This document shows, one piece after another, positions 29,764 through 38,496 of a DNA stretch of 64,000 bases. The position numbers were made by a program, and so were the translations under genes. Each line of letters starts with the position of its first letter. The stretch's first letter is position 1. Location of the stretch: assembly GCA_963797485.1 (NCBI GenBank), contig CAWCPF010000003.1, positions 806,001 to 870,000 of the forward strand, given 5' to 3'. This stretch comes from CAWAND01 sp963797485. GTDB taxonomy: Bacteria > Chloroflexota > Anaerolineae > Anaerolineales > E44-bin32. The notes under the pieces were generated by a model. It had not been told where the DNA came from and searched no databases. It saw only the letters and a list, made by a program, of their open reading frames with translations.

Positions 29764-30594
29764 CTACAACCTGAACGTCCACTCGTCAGCCGCATAGCGC
29801 CGGCGCGCCAGAACCTGGGCCTGGTCGAGTTCGCCGGCTGACGGACTCGCCAGCTCAAATCCAAGCCCCAACGCGGTCTCAAATCCGAATCGGATGGCTT
29901 GGGCCGCGTCCTCCCAGGCCGGCCTGGCTCCGGTCAGGGCCTCGACCGTGGACGCCTTCCGGCCCAGCCGTTCAGCGGCCGCCTGGCGCTCAGCGGGGGT
30001 GTCGAAGATCAATGCCCGACAGATGCGCCTCAAATCACCGCCGAGCGGCAGGGTGCCGTGCTGGAGCACGCCGCGCCGCCGGCGGACCTGGGCGCTGCCG
30101 ATCAGCTTGCGCCCACCGGCTGTGATCTCGTACGCGCTCGGGTTCTCGAAACACACAGGCTGATCCATCGGGCGAGCTTCGACAGGGACCGCGGCGGCCT
30201 CGGCCGTTACGCCCAGCCTTTCGAGGCCGGCGACCAAGCCCAGGCTGAGATGCCGGTAGCTCTCGAGGATGCCTCCTGCCACGTGGGCGTTGTCGATGGG
30301 GGCCATCACGGCATAAGTGAGTTCATCCGTGTGCAGGATGGCCCGTCCCCCGGTGGGGCGGCGGACCAATCCCCAGCCCTCCCGAATGAGGGCTTCGACA
30401 TCCACCTCGCTGGCCGATTGGGCGACCCCTAACGACAGGCAAGCCGGTTCCCAGGCGTACAGGCGCAGGGTGGGTGGCGCGGCGCCCTCCGATACCCTCT
30501 CCAATATGGCGTCGTCCAGGGCCATATTCTCGGGCCCGGTTGCCGGACCGGAGACGATCAGGCGCCAGTTGGAATGCTCGGAGAGCCGCGGCAT
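29764..30594 (-). CDS. lipM: Octanoyltransferase LipM / lipoate-protein ligase family
   Basis: A cofactor transferase of the biotin/lipoyl ligase fold, 276 residues. Motifs: RRPTGGRAILHTDELTYAV, GGRKLIGSAQVRRR with the conserved lysine, and LQHGTLPL. Cys148 in PVCFENPSAYEI aligns with the catalytic cysteine of Bacillus LipM (about residue 150), favouring octanoyl transfer from acyl carrier protein over ATP-dependent lipoate ligation. The start at 30594 is fixed by TATAAT six bases upstream. A palindrome copy lies at the position of the missing -35 hexamer. No lipA neighbour is present. Confidence 0.82.
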   Translation of the reverse strand: MPRLSEHSNWRLIVSGPATGPENMALDDAILERVSEGAAPPTLRLYAWEPACLSLGVAQSASEVDVEALIREGWGLVRRPTGGRAILHTDELTYAVMAPIDNAHVAGGILESYRHLSLGLVAGLERLGVTAEAAAVPVEARPMDQPVCFENPSAYEITAGGRKLIGSAQVRRRRGVLQHGTLPLGGDLRRICRALIFDTPAERQAAAERLGRKASTVEALTGARPAWEDAAQAIRFGFETALGLGFELASPSAGELDQAQVLARRRYAADEWTFRL

Positions 30595-30600
30595 GCGGGC

Positions 30601-30606
30601 ATTATA
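30601..30606 (-). promoter_or_regulatory. -10 element of lipM, abutting the start codon
   Basis: TATAAT on the minus strand, then GCCCGC, then ATG. No -35 hexamer is seen; a palindrome occupies that region instead. Confidence 0.55.
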
Positions 30607-30626
30607 GGCCCAGCCACCCGGGGCTC

Positions 30627-30650
30627 GGCTTGTGAAGGAATTCACAAGCC
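30627..30650. repeat. Dispersed palindrome, copy 4 (perfect 10-bp arms)
   Basis: GGCTTGTGAA and TTCACAAGCC pair perfectly around GGAA. Its centre is about 42-45 bp upstream of the presumed lipM transcript start, the classical position of a CRP/FNR class II activator site. The rest of the 330-bp region up to 30926 carries the promoter for the transport operon. Confidence 0.8.
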
Positions 30651-30729
30651 GCATTACGTGAACAGTGTGAAATCTCAAGCGCCAGTGGAGAAATTGTGAG
30701 CGATCCGGTGCCAACATGTCGTTTGGGGG

Positions 30730-30776
30730 TTGACTTGGGAGGAGAAGGTACGCATACTCCCGTTAACGAGCGTACC
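30730..30776 (+). promoter_or_regulatory. Promoter and candidate operator of the glucan transport operon
   Basis: TTGACT (30730-30735) and CATACT (30753-30758) are 17 bp apart. Inverted arms GGTACGC (30747-30753) and GCGTACC (30770-30776) flank the -10 and presumed start of transcription, as expected of a repressor operator. No regulator gene lies in the locus. Confidence 0.45.
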
Positions 30777-30926
30777 AGCGGCAATGGGAGTTAGCCGGAG
30801 GGAGGCACGTATCGTCACGATCTGACACGGGGGAGTCCCCCTTGGGGCCCGCGAGGGCCCGGTTTTGGCATGACCGAACGTCAAGTTAATCCGCCCTTTC
30901 AACTAGAAGAAGAGGCCTTTCCCAAG

Positions 30927-32174
30927 ATGAACAGAAGAATAGTGTGGACCCTGCTCAGCCTTCTGGTGGTGAGCGCCATGGCCCTGTCTGCTTGCGGGCC
31001 GTCTGCACCCGCGCCGACGCCAACTCCGGAAGCCATGACCATTGTGTTGTGGCACCAGGAAGGCGAGGCCGAGAACGCCGCTCAGTATGTTCAAGCGCTG
31101 GCGGATGCTTACACCGCAATGCACCCGACGATCACTTTCGAGCTCACCAACAAGAACACCGAGGTTCTGCGCGAGGACTTCCAGACCGCCGCCTTGGCGG
31201 GTTCGTCTCCAGATCTGCTTTGGACCGTCAATGACCATGCCGGCCCATTCACGTCGGCCGAATTGATCCAGCCGGTAGACGATTTGGTTGATCTGAGCGT
31301 GTATGTTGACAGCGCCCTGGCGGCTGTGAAACTCGACGGCAAGACGTGGGGCGTCCCTGTCTCGAACGGCAACCATCTGATGCTGTACTACAACAAGTCC
31401 CTGGTCCAAACAGCGCCCCAGACCACGGATGAGATGATTGCGATGGCCCCGGCGCTGATCAGCCAGGGGATCACACCGCTGGTATACAACCAGACGGAGC
31501 CGTTCTGGCTGGTCCCATGGCTGGGCGGCTTCGGGGGTTCGGTCTTCGCCGAGGATGGCCTGACACCGACCTTGAACACGCCGGCGATGGTCTCGACGCT
31601 CCAGTTCCTGCACGACATCAAGTATGTCGACGACATGGTCCCGGCCGAGAGTGACTATGACGGCGCCGACACCCTCTTCAAGGAGGGCAAGGCGGCCATG
31701 ATCATCAACGGCGACTGGACCCTGGGCGCCTACTCGGATCTGTTGGGGGACAACCTGGGCATTGCCCGTATCCCGCAGGTGAGCGCCACGGGTAATTGGC
31801 CGGCGCCATATACCGCCGGAAAATACTTCATGATACCGGCCAGTACCAGCGGACCGAAGTTGGATGTGGTGGTTGACTTCATCAACTTCGCCACGAACAA
31901 GGCCAACCAGCTTGACATGGTTTCCAAGCTGTCACGGCTGCCTGCTCTCACGGTGGCGCTGTCGGACCCACTGGTGGCCGACGACCCGCTGCTCAAAGGT
32001 TCGGCGGACCAGATGGTCGTGGGCACCCCCCAGCCCACAGTGGTCGAAATGCGCTGCAACTGGGACAGCATGAAGCCCGAAATGCAGGCCGTGCTGGCGG
32101 ATTCCAAATCGCCGGCCGATGCAGCGGCCGCGATGCAATCCGCTGCCGACAACTGTATTACCACCCTGCAGTAA
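30927..32174 (+). CDS. Sugar ABC transporter solute-binding lipoprotein
   Basis: A 415-residue extracellular family 1 binding protein. The signal peptide ends in the lipobox LSAC, followed by a Pro/Thr linker. The mature part shows IVLWHQEGEAENAA, NDHAGPFTSAELIQPVDDL, GVPVSNGNHLMLYYNKSLV, and the family motif AAMIINGDWTLGAY. It should deliver an oligosaccharide to the MalF/MalG permeases encoded next. The neighbouring GH57 and GH13 enzymes point to alpha-glucans, by context only. The start at 30927 places the lysine/arginine n-region at the N-terminus. Confidence 0.88.
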   Translation: MNRRIVWTLLSLLVVSAMALSACGPSAPAPTPTPEAMTIVLWHQEGEAENAAQYVQALADAYTAMHPTITFELTNKNTEVLREDFQTAALAGSSPDLLWTVNDHAGPFTSAELIQPVDDLVDLSVYVDSALAAVKLDGKTWGVPVSNGNHLMLYYNKSLVQTAPQTTDEMIAMAPALISQGITPLVYNQTEPFWLVPWLGGFGGSVFAEDGLTPTLNTPAMVSTLQFLHDIKYVDDMVPAESDYDGADTLFKEGKAAMIINGDWTLGAYSDLLGDNLGIARIPQVSATGNWPAPYTAGKYFMIPASTSGPKLDVVVDFINFATNKANQLDMVSKLSRLPALTVALSDPLVADDPLLKGSADQMVVGTPQPTVVEMRCNWDSMKPEMQAVLADSKSPADAAAAMQSAADNCITTLQ

Positions 32175-32188
32175 CCGGTCAGTGCACG

Positions 32189-32221
32189 AGAGGTCAGGGA
32201 CGGCACCCGTCCCTGACCTCT
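32189..32221 (+). repeat. Strong hairpin between binding-protein and permease genes
   Basis: A perfect 15-bp stem with a 3-nt loop, 14 bp after the binding-protein stop. No T-tract follows. The place and shape suit an mRNA-stabilising or partially terminating element that raises binding-protein over permease levels, as known for the malE-malF gap in enteric bacteria. Confidence 0.65.
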
Positions 32222-32260
32222 GTTCTGGCCCGCCCGGGTCCCACGTGGGGAGATTGATCC

Positions 32261-33325
32261 ATGCAGACTGTGTTCGACCACATCATGCCTGGACTGCGAG
32301 AGGCGGGCCTGACGATCGCCTTTGTCATCGTGATTGTGGTCGTCGTCGAGGGCCTCTTGTATGTGCTCCTGGCCAGAGTGCTCAAAAGCCGCTACACCCT
32401 GCCATTCATGCTCCTCGGCCCGGCGGCCATCGGCATCATTGCCCTGATCATCTATCCCCTAATTTGGGAACTAAACATCTCTTTCACCAACATGAGCTTG
32501 CGACACTTCGGGGACAAGGCCGAGTACACGTGGATTGCCTGCCAATCGCTACCAGCCTCGCAAATCAGCAACTGGTTCACCGATTGTCTGATCCGGAACT
32601 ACGCCGACGTCTTCCGGCTCCCGGTGCTCAAGCAGGTCTCGTTCTTTCCGGTGCTGCTCCGCACGATGTTGTGGACTTTTTCGAATGTGGTTCTGCACGT
32701 CACCGGCGGGATGGCCCTGGCGCTGCTGCTTAACCGTCCATTGCGCGGGCGCGGGCTGTACCGGGCCCTTCTGGTCCTCCCCTGGGCCATCCCTAACATC
32801 ATCGCTGTACTGGCCTGGCGCGGCGAGTTCCATTTTGAATACGGCTATATCAATATCCTGCTCACCCACTTGGGCGCCAGCCCGATCGAATGGAAGGCAA
32901 GCCCCCTTTGGAACTTCGTGGCCATGGTCATCACCAACGTGTGGCTCGGTATCCCGTTCATGATGGTTGTGCTCCTGGGTGGATTGCAGAGCATCTCGTC
33001 GGAGTACTACGAGGCAGCCGAAATGGACGGGGCCAGCCCTTTCCAGCAGTTCAAGGACATTACGCTGCCGCTGCTTCGCCCCGTGATGGTGCCGGCCATC
33101 GTTCTGGGCACGATCTGGACATTCAACAACTTCAACGTGCCGTACTTCATCAACCAAAATGAGCTGGAGACCAGCGACATCCTGGTGACGGCCCTTTTCC
33201 GGGCGGCATTTGAGTACAACCGCTACGGTTTCTCGGCTGCCTTTGCCTTCGTCATTTTCCTGGTCCTGCTCTTGTACTCAATCGTCTTCATCCGCTTCAC
33301 AGGCGGGCTGGAGGAGGTGCGCTAG
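32261..33325 (+). CDS. Sugar ABC transporter permease (MalF type)
   Basis: A 354-residue membrane protein with an extra N-terminal helix (about 15-40) and six further helices. The cytoplasmic EAA loop reads EYYEAAEMDGASPFQQFKDITLPLL, which contacts the transport ATPase. PFMLLGPAAIGIIALIIYPL and the C-terminal FIRFTGG are typical of MalF/UgpA proteins. The stop is immediately followed by the ATG of the second permease. No ATPase gene is in the cluster, so a shared MsmX-like ATPase elsewhere is presumed. Confidence 0.88.
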   Translation: MQTVFDHIMPGLREAGLTIAFVIVIVVVVEGLLYVLLARVLKSRYTLPFMLLGPAAIGIIALIIYPLIWELNISFTNMSLRHFGDKAEYTWIACQSLPASQISNWFTDCLIRNYADVFRLPVLKQVSFFPVLLRTMLWTFSNVVLHVTGGMALALLLNRPLRGRGLYRALLVLPWAIPNIIAVLAWRGEFHFEYGYINILLTHLGASPIEWKASPLWNFVAMVITNVWLGIPFMMVVLLGGLQSISSEYYEAAEMDGASPFQQFKDITLPLLRPVMVPAIVLGTIWTFNNFNVPYFINQNELETSDILVTALFRAAFEYNRYGFSAAFAFVIFLVLLLYSIVFIRFTGGLEEVR

Positions 33326-34249
33326 ATGGCCGAGTCGATGCCAGTCGTCCCCGGTTCACCGAGCCGGAACTTGCCACATGGGCGCAGCCTGTGGAGGCGT
33401 CTCTTCTTCTCGGGACGAGGGGACAGCCCGATGAAGCGCCTTATCATCCATTTGGTCCTGATTCTGTCGTGTGTCGTGACTGTTTTTCCCATTCTCAGAA
33501 TTCTGAGCGTCTCGCTGCGGCCAGGCGACCGTCTGCTCTCGACTTCCTTGGCCATCATTCCACCTGACGCGACCCTGAGCAACTACATCAACTTGATCAC
33601 GCAGCAGAACTTCCTGCCCTGGCTGTGGAATTCGCTTGTCATCACCGTGACCACATCTGTCATCGGCGTGATCCTGGCTTCGATCGGGGCCTACGCCTTC
33701 TCGCGCTGGACCTTCCCCGGGCGTGACGGCGGTTTGATCTTCTTGCTGGCGACCCAGATGATTCCGGCCTCGATGCTGATGGTCCCGATCTACATCCTGG
33801 CGGTCAAGTTCGGATTGATCGCTACCTACCGTGGTCTGATCTTCGCCTACGCTGTCACCGCCATCCCGTTCAGCATTTGGGTGCTTAAGGGATACTACGA
33901 TACCATCCCGCGCGAATTGGAGGAGGCGGCCCGGATCGATGGCGCCGGCAACCTGGGCGCCTTTTATCGGGTCATCCTGCCCTTGTCGGCGCCGTCACTG
34001 GCGATCGTCTTCCTGTTCAACTTCACCGCCGCCTGGAACGACTACCTGTTCGCCCGGGTTATCCTGGCCAATGCCGAACCCATCTGGACCTGGGCGCTCG
34101 GGCTGAGGACGCTCCAAGACCAGTTCCGAACGCTTTGGGGGCAGTTCTCTGCCGGTTCGGTGCTGGTCACCATTCCGGTCGTCATCCTCTTCCTGTACTC
34201 TTCCAAATATCTGATTTCCGGCCTGACGATTGGGGGCGTGAAAGGCTGA
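33326..34249 (+). CDS. Sugar ABC transporter permease (MalG type)
   Basis: A 307-residue partner of the MalF-type permease with six membrane helices. The EAA loop is ELEEAARIDGAGNLGAFYRVILPLSAP, and the C-terminus ISGLTIGGVKG is typical of MalG. The first 35 residues before MKRLIIHLVLIL are unconserved; translation could instead start at 33431, where GAGGGGACAGCCCG precedes ATG. The adjacent stop/start with the previous gene favours coupling at 33326. Confidence 0.85.
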   Translation: MAESMPVVPGSPSRNLPHGRSLWRRLFFSGRGDSPMKRLIIHLVLILSCVVTVFPILRILSVSLRPGDRLLSTSLAIIPPDATLSNYINLITQQNFLPWLWNSLVITVTTSVIGVILASIGAYAFSRWTFPGRDGGLIFLLATQMIPASMLMVPIYILAVKFGLIATYRGLIFAYAVTAIPFSIWVLKGYYDTIPRELEEAARIDGAGNLGAFYRVILPLSAPSLAIVFLFNFTAAWNDYLFARVILANAEPIWTWALGLRTLQDQFRTLWGQFSAGSVLVTIPVVILFLYSSKYLISGLTIGGVKG

Positions 34250-34403
34250 CCGGCCAAGCCGCTCGGATCCGAGCCGGCGCACAGCCTGCGGGTTGTTTGG
34301 CCGAGACGAATCGGCCTTTCGATCGGCCCTCAGTCCTCCGTCGGGCCAGCCGGCGGTCTTCATTTCTTGCCCGGACGGCAGAAATGGCCGGCCCATCCAC
34401 GGC

Positions 34404-35120
34404 ATGACATCCAGTGTCGGCATCGTCCTGAGGCGACTGTGGCGGTCCCTGAGGAGCGATGCCTTTCTGCTCATCGTGTTCAACTTCGCGTGGCTGGTCG
34501 CCTCGGCGCCGGGCTGGCTTCTGGTCACCTACGGCGCAGCCGGCAGGTACTTGTCCCTGATCGCTGTCGGCATTGTGCTCCTGGTTCCGTGGCCGCTGGC
34601 CACCTTTGGCCTGTTCATGGTTGTCTACCAAATCGGCCGTGGGCGTGTGGTTGCCGTCCGCGATTTCTTCCGCTGGACCGTCGATCGCTGGCGCCTGGCG
34701 CTGGCCTGGGGCGTCCTCAACCTGCTCGTTCTGGCGGTCCTGTTCTCGAATGTGCGCTTCTATATCAGCGGCAGCTCACCGCTGGGCGGCTCGGCCGCCG
34801 GTGCGATTGTCAGTTCTTTGTTCCTAAGCGCCGTGGCTGCCTGGACCGTGTGGCAGATGCTCACGTTACCGGTCATTGCCCGCAGCAGCGCGCAGGGACT
34901 GCGGCACGCCTTTCGATCCGCCGGTTCAATCCTGGCCCGGCGGCCATTGGACATCTTCATCATCGTCCTGCTGGCCCTGATCCTGGCCTTCGCCAGTGTC
35001 GTGATCGTGCCGCTTGGACTGCTGGCCGGGGCTGTCCTGATTGCGGCCCTGGCCGACGCCACGGTGGCGGTGACACTGGGTGAACCCGATCCGGAGGCGC
35101 CCATAAGCGGAGCCACATGA
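34404..35120 (+). CDS. YesL/DUF624-like membrane protein
   Basis: A 238-residue protein with about five membrane helices. The segment PLATFGLFMVVYQIGRGRVVAVRDFFRW matches the most conserved part of DUF624 (YesL), a family usually encoded beside sugar ABC transporters and glycosidases, exactly as here. Its role is unknown; an accessory function in uptake is a contextual inference. The ATG at 34404 is the first in-frame start before the first membrane helix that lacks an unconserved extension. Confidence 0.6.
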   Translation: MTSSVGIVLRRLWRSLRSDAFLLIVFNFAWLVASAPGWLLVTYGAAGRYLSLIAVGIVLLVPWPLATFGLFMVVYQIGRGRVVAVRDFFRWTVDRWRLALAWGVLNLLVLAVLFSNVRFYISGSSPLGGSAAGAIVSSLFLSAVAAWTVWQMLTLPVIARSSAQGLRHAFRSAGSILARRPLDIFIIVLLALILAFASVVIVPLGLLAGAVLIAALADATVAVTLGEPDPEAPISGAT

Positions 35121-35190
35121 GGGCTGACATCTTATTCCTGCCGATTGGCCTGCCCAATGTTCCGTGCCGAGCACGTCGGAGCGAAACCGG

Positions 35191-38100
35191 ATGAGAAGTC
35201 TGATTCGAGGCTGGAGAATGCTGGTGCTGCCCCTCCTGGCTAGCGGCTGTGTGCTTCAGCTGCCCCCCACCGCGGCGAAGTCTCCAACCCCCGAACAGGC
35301 AGTGCTGTACCTCAATCTGGTCTGGCATAATCACCAACCCCTCTATTACAAGGATCAGGATGGGGTCTACACGCGGCCCTGGGTTCGGGCGCATGCCACC
35401 AAGGATTACTATGACATGCCGGCCCTCGTGGCCGAGTACCCGGATGTACATGTCACCTTCAACCTCTCTCCGGTGCTGATCCGCCAATTGGATGATCTGG
35501 CCAGCGGCGCCAAGGACGCCTATCGGTCGGTCTCCGAGGTCCCGGCGGATCGGCTGACCCTGGACGAGAGACGTTTCATCCTCGAGCGTTTCTTCGACGC
35601 CAACTGGGACCACGTCATCACGCGTTTTCCCCGATACCTGGAGCTGCTCGATCTGCGGGGAAGGTCGGGCGATCCGGCAAGCCTGGAAACCGCCCTGGGG
35701 AGATTCGGTGAACAGGACTTCCGCGATCTCCAGGTCTGGTGGAACCTGGCCTGGTTTGATCCCAGTTTCCTGTCCGAGGCGCCGCTAAAAGAACTGGTCG
35801 ACAAGGGGGCCGGTTTTTCCGAAGCCGAAAAAGGCATTGTCTTTCAGCAAGTGGATCGCATCGTGGCCGCCATCCTGCCTCTCTACCGGCAACTCCAGGA
35901 TCAAGGCCAGATCGAGGTGTCGGTGACACCCTATGCCCATCCGATTCTGCCCCTGCTTTACGCCACCGATCTGGCGGCCGTCGGCGATCCTGGAGCCGAG
36001 CTTCCGGACCGTTTCTCATATCCCAATGATGCTATCGCCCAGGTGCAGAAGGGCGTCGACATTTATCAACAGCATTTCGGTCGCGATCCACGGGGATTAT
36101 GGCCCGGCGAGGGGGCGGTGTCCGAGGAGGTGATCAAGTTCGTCTCGGATGCGGGGTTCGAATGGATGGCGTCCGGGGAGCCGGTCCTGGCCCGCAGTTT
36201 GGGACTGTCAGGGTTCACACGTAACTCGGAGGATGTGGTGCAGGAAGCCGACGGCCTCTACCGTCCGTATTACGTCCAGTTTCGAGACAATCCTCCAGTA
36301 GGGATGGTGTTTCGAGACGTACGGCTGAGCGACATGATTGGTTTCGAGTACTCCGGCGACCCGCCGGAGGAAGCCGCGGCTGATTTCATGTCCCGGCTGG
36401 AAGCCATCCGACAGCGGCTTATCCAAGAGGGCGCGGACGGCCCGCACCTGGTGAGTGTGATCTTGGATGGGGAAAATGCCTGGGAGTATTACGACAACGA
36501 CGGGATCGATTTCCTGCGGGCGCTGTACCAGCAACTGAGCCAGAGCCAGACAGTCCGCACGATCACGGCCAGCGAGTATCTGACGCGCTTCCCCGAGCAA
36601 CGCACGATCGACCAGTTGTGGCCCGGAGCCTGGTTTAGCTCTGACTACAGCACCTGGATCGGCGAAACCGAGGAGAATCAGGCCTGGGAGGACCTCTTGC
36701 GGACGCGCCAGGCTCTGGCTGCGTATGACATGACCGGCAAGAAAACCGTCGCTAAGGATCAGCTTGATCAAGCGCTCGATAACATGTATCTGGCCGAGGG
36801 CTCGGACTGGTTTTGGTGGTACGGCGGCGATCAGGACTCAGGAAACGATGGCTACTTCGACCAGGCCTTCCGGGCTTTGCTGAGAGGCGTGTACACCAGC
36901 CTGGGCGAGCCCATTCCGGACTTCGTGAGCGTGCCGATCATCCCCGCGCCTCCAGCTTTGGCGGCACGCCAGGCCCGGGATCCGGTCCAACCGATACTCG
37001 ATGGCCAGGCGGGGGATGGCGAATGGGATTCCGCGGCGGCCTACGAGGTGAGCGTGGGCCCCGAGGCAGGGCCAAGCCTGCCGGTCAGATCCCTTTATGC
37101 TGGCTTCGACGCCAAGAACCTGTACTTCCGCCTGGACGCGGACGGGGATTGGGCAGCGGCCGGCCCGGGCAGGCTTGAGATCTACTGGTCGCGGGAAACT
37201 CATCCAGGCCACGCGGCTTTCACCCGCTCCCACGGCGAACTGCTTGGCTTTGGGGCTGCATACTGCTTGGCTATTGACCTAGCGGACGGCCAGATCGCCG
37301 GCCTAACCCTGAATGAAGCCGGCGCCGACGGTAGTTGGATGGCAGCCGGCGGCACGCAGAGTATCGAGGCAGCCGAGGCTGGCTCAGTGCTAGAAGCCGG
37401 GGTTCCGTTCGCCCAGAGCGCCGCGCCAATGCCCGGGGAGGCCATCAGCCTGCGGGCGGTCTGGCAGAGCGGCACGGTCGCCTCGGCCATTGAGGGGCAG
37501 ACCGTTCCACTGGACGGGCCGGGTCGCCTGCTGCTTCCAGACTTGAGCCAGGTCAACTATTTCCTCACCGTCGAGGACCCGCCAGGCGACGATCATGGCC
37601 CAGGTAGCTATACCTACCCGACTGATCCGGTCTTCGAGACGGGGGTTTTCGACCTGCGGAGCTTCAAGGTCGGCATCGACGGCGATGAGTTCGTGTTTCG
37701 ATTTGACTTGAACGGCCCGGTCCACAACCCATGGAACTCGGGCATCCAGCTTTCGGTACAGACCTTCGATGTCTATATCGACTTCGACCCCGGGACCGGC
37801 ACGGGCGCACGCCAGCTCCTGGAGGGACGCAACGCTGCTCTCGGCCCGCGCGACGGCTGGGACCTGGCGGTGTGGGCCGAAGGCTGGCAGCCGAAGGTCT
37901 TCACACCGGACGCCTCCGGCGCACCTCAGGCGGTCAGTGGAGATAATCTCCGCGTGGTTATCGATCCGAATGGAAGTGTCACGGTTCGCGCCAGGGTGTC
38001 CGGCGTGGAGGGCCTGGGCGCCACCAAGGAAGGCGACTGGAGGCTGGATCCCTCGCGGTTTGGTTACCTCGCCTTGGTGCTTAGCCAGGAGGGTTACCCA

Positions 38101-38325
38101 AGTCCGGGCGTTCGGCGTGTGCGCGACGTCGAGTTATCTGCCACTCAATGGCGGCTGGGTGGCGGCCCACCCGACACAAATCACACCCGCATCCTTGACC
38201 TGGCCTGGCCGACCGGCGAGGCAATCAGCCAGGAAAGCATGCTGTCCAACTATGCCTCCAGCAACACGCCCGTGGGTCAGCTTGGGCCCGATGAGTTCGC
38301 CCAACTCCAACTGCTTCGTCCCTGA
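35191..38325 (+). CDS. Exported GH57 glycoside hydrolase lipoprotein
   Basis: A 1,044-residue extracellular enzyme. The lipobox LASGC places Cys20 at the mature N-terminus. The GH57 barrel shows region 1 HNHQP (residues 46-50), the nucleophile motif LWPGEGAVS (Glu about 309) and the acid/base region SVILDGENAWEYY (Asp about 430). After about residue 600 come two beta-rich modules: a DOMON-like one (LYAGFDAKNLYFRLDADGDW) and a glucodextranase-like C-terminus (FDVYIDFDPGTGTGARQLL). This resembles amylopullulanases, so alpha-1,4/1,6-glucan cleavage at the surface is likely, producing oligomers for the upstream transporter. Confidence 0.87.
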   Translation: MRSLIRGWRMLVLPLLASGCVLQLPPTAAKSPTPEQAVLYLNLVWHNHQPLYYKDQDGVYTRPWVRAHATKDYYDMPALVAEYPDVHVTFNLSPVLIRQLDDLASGAKDAYRSVSEVPADRLTLDERRFILERFFDANWDHVITRFPRYLELLDLRGRSGDPASLETALGRFGEQDFRDLQVWWNLAWFDPSFLSEAPLKELVDKGAGFSEAEKGIVFQQVDRIVAAILPLYRQLQDQGQIEVSVTPYAHPILPLLYATDLAAVGDPGAELPDRFSYPNDAIAQVQKGVDIYQQHFGRDPRGLWPGEGAVSEEVIKFVSDAGFEWMASGEPVLARSLGLSGFTRNSEDVVQEADGLYRPYYVQFRDNPPVGMVFRDVRLSDMIGFEYSGDPPEEAAADFMSRLEAIRQRLIQEGADGPHLVSVILDGENAWEYYDNDGIDFLRALYQQLSQSQTVRTITASEYLTRFPEQRTIDQLWPGAWFSSDYSTWIGETEENQAWEDLLRTRQALAAYDMTGKKTVAKDQLDQALDNMYLAEGSDWFWWYGGDQDSGNDGYFDQAFRALLRGVYTSLGEPIPDFVSVPIIPAPPALAARQARDPVQPILDGQAGDGEWDSAAAYEVSVGPEAGPSLPVRSLYAGFDAKNLYFRLDADGDWAAAGPGRLEIYWSRETHPGHAAFTRSHGELLGFGAAYCLAIDLADGQIAGLTLNEAGADGSWMAAGGTQSIEAAEAGSVLEAGVPFAQSAAPMPGEAISLRAVWQSGTVASAIEGQTVPLDGPGRLLLPDLSQVNYFLTVEDPPGDDHGPGSYTYPTDPVFETGVFDLRSFKVGIDGDEFVFRFDLNGPVHNPWNSGIQLSVQTFDVYIDFDPGTGTGARQLLEGRNAALGPRDGWDLAVWAEGWQPKVFTPDASGAPQAVSGDNLRVVIDPNGSVTVRARVSGVEGLGATKEGDWRLDPSRFGYLALVLSQEGYPSPGVRRVRDVELSATQWRLGGGPPDTNHTRILDLAWPTGEAISQESMLSNYASSNTPVGQLGPDEFAQLQLLRP

Positions 38326-38348
38326 GGGACGGTCATGCGCCCTCCGAT

Positions 38349-38364
38349 TGTGAATTCCATCACA
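38349..38364. repeat. Dispersed palindrome, copy 5 (TGTGA-ATTCCA-TCACA)
   Basis: A perfect consensus match, 24 bp after the GH57 stop and about 130 bp before the start of the second binding-protein gene. Confidence 0.7.
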
Positions 38365-38496
38365 AACCGCGGCTCAAACTCGGACTGACGGCCGTGCGCC
38401 CGGGCTATGGTACACTCTCGGACTTGGGCCGGGGGACACACCCGGCCCTCCGATCGATACGGCCCAAATCCGGAGTGCTCGCCCATTCGTCTCATC

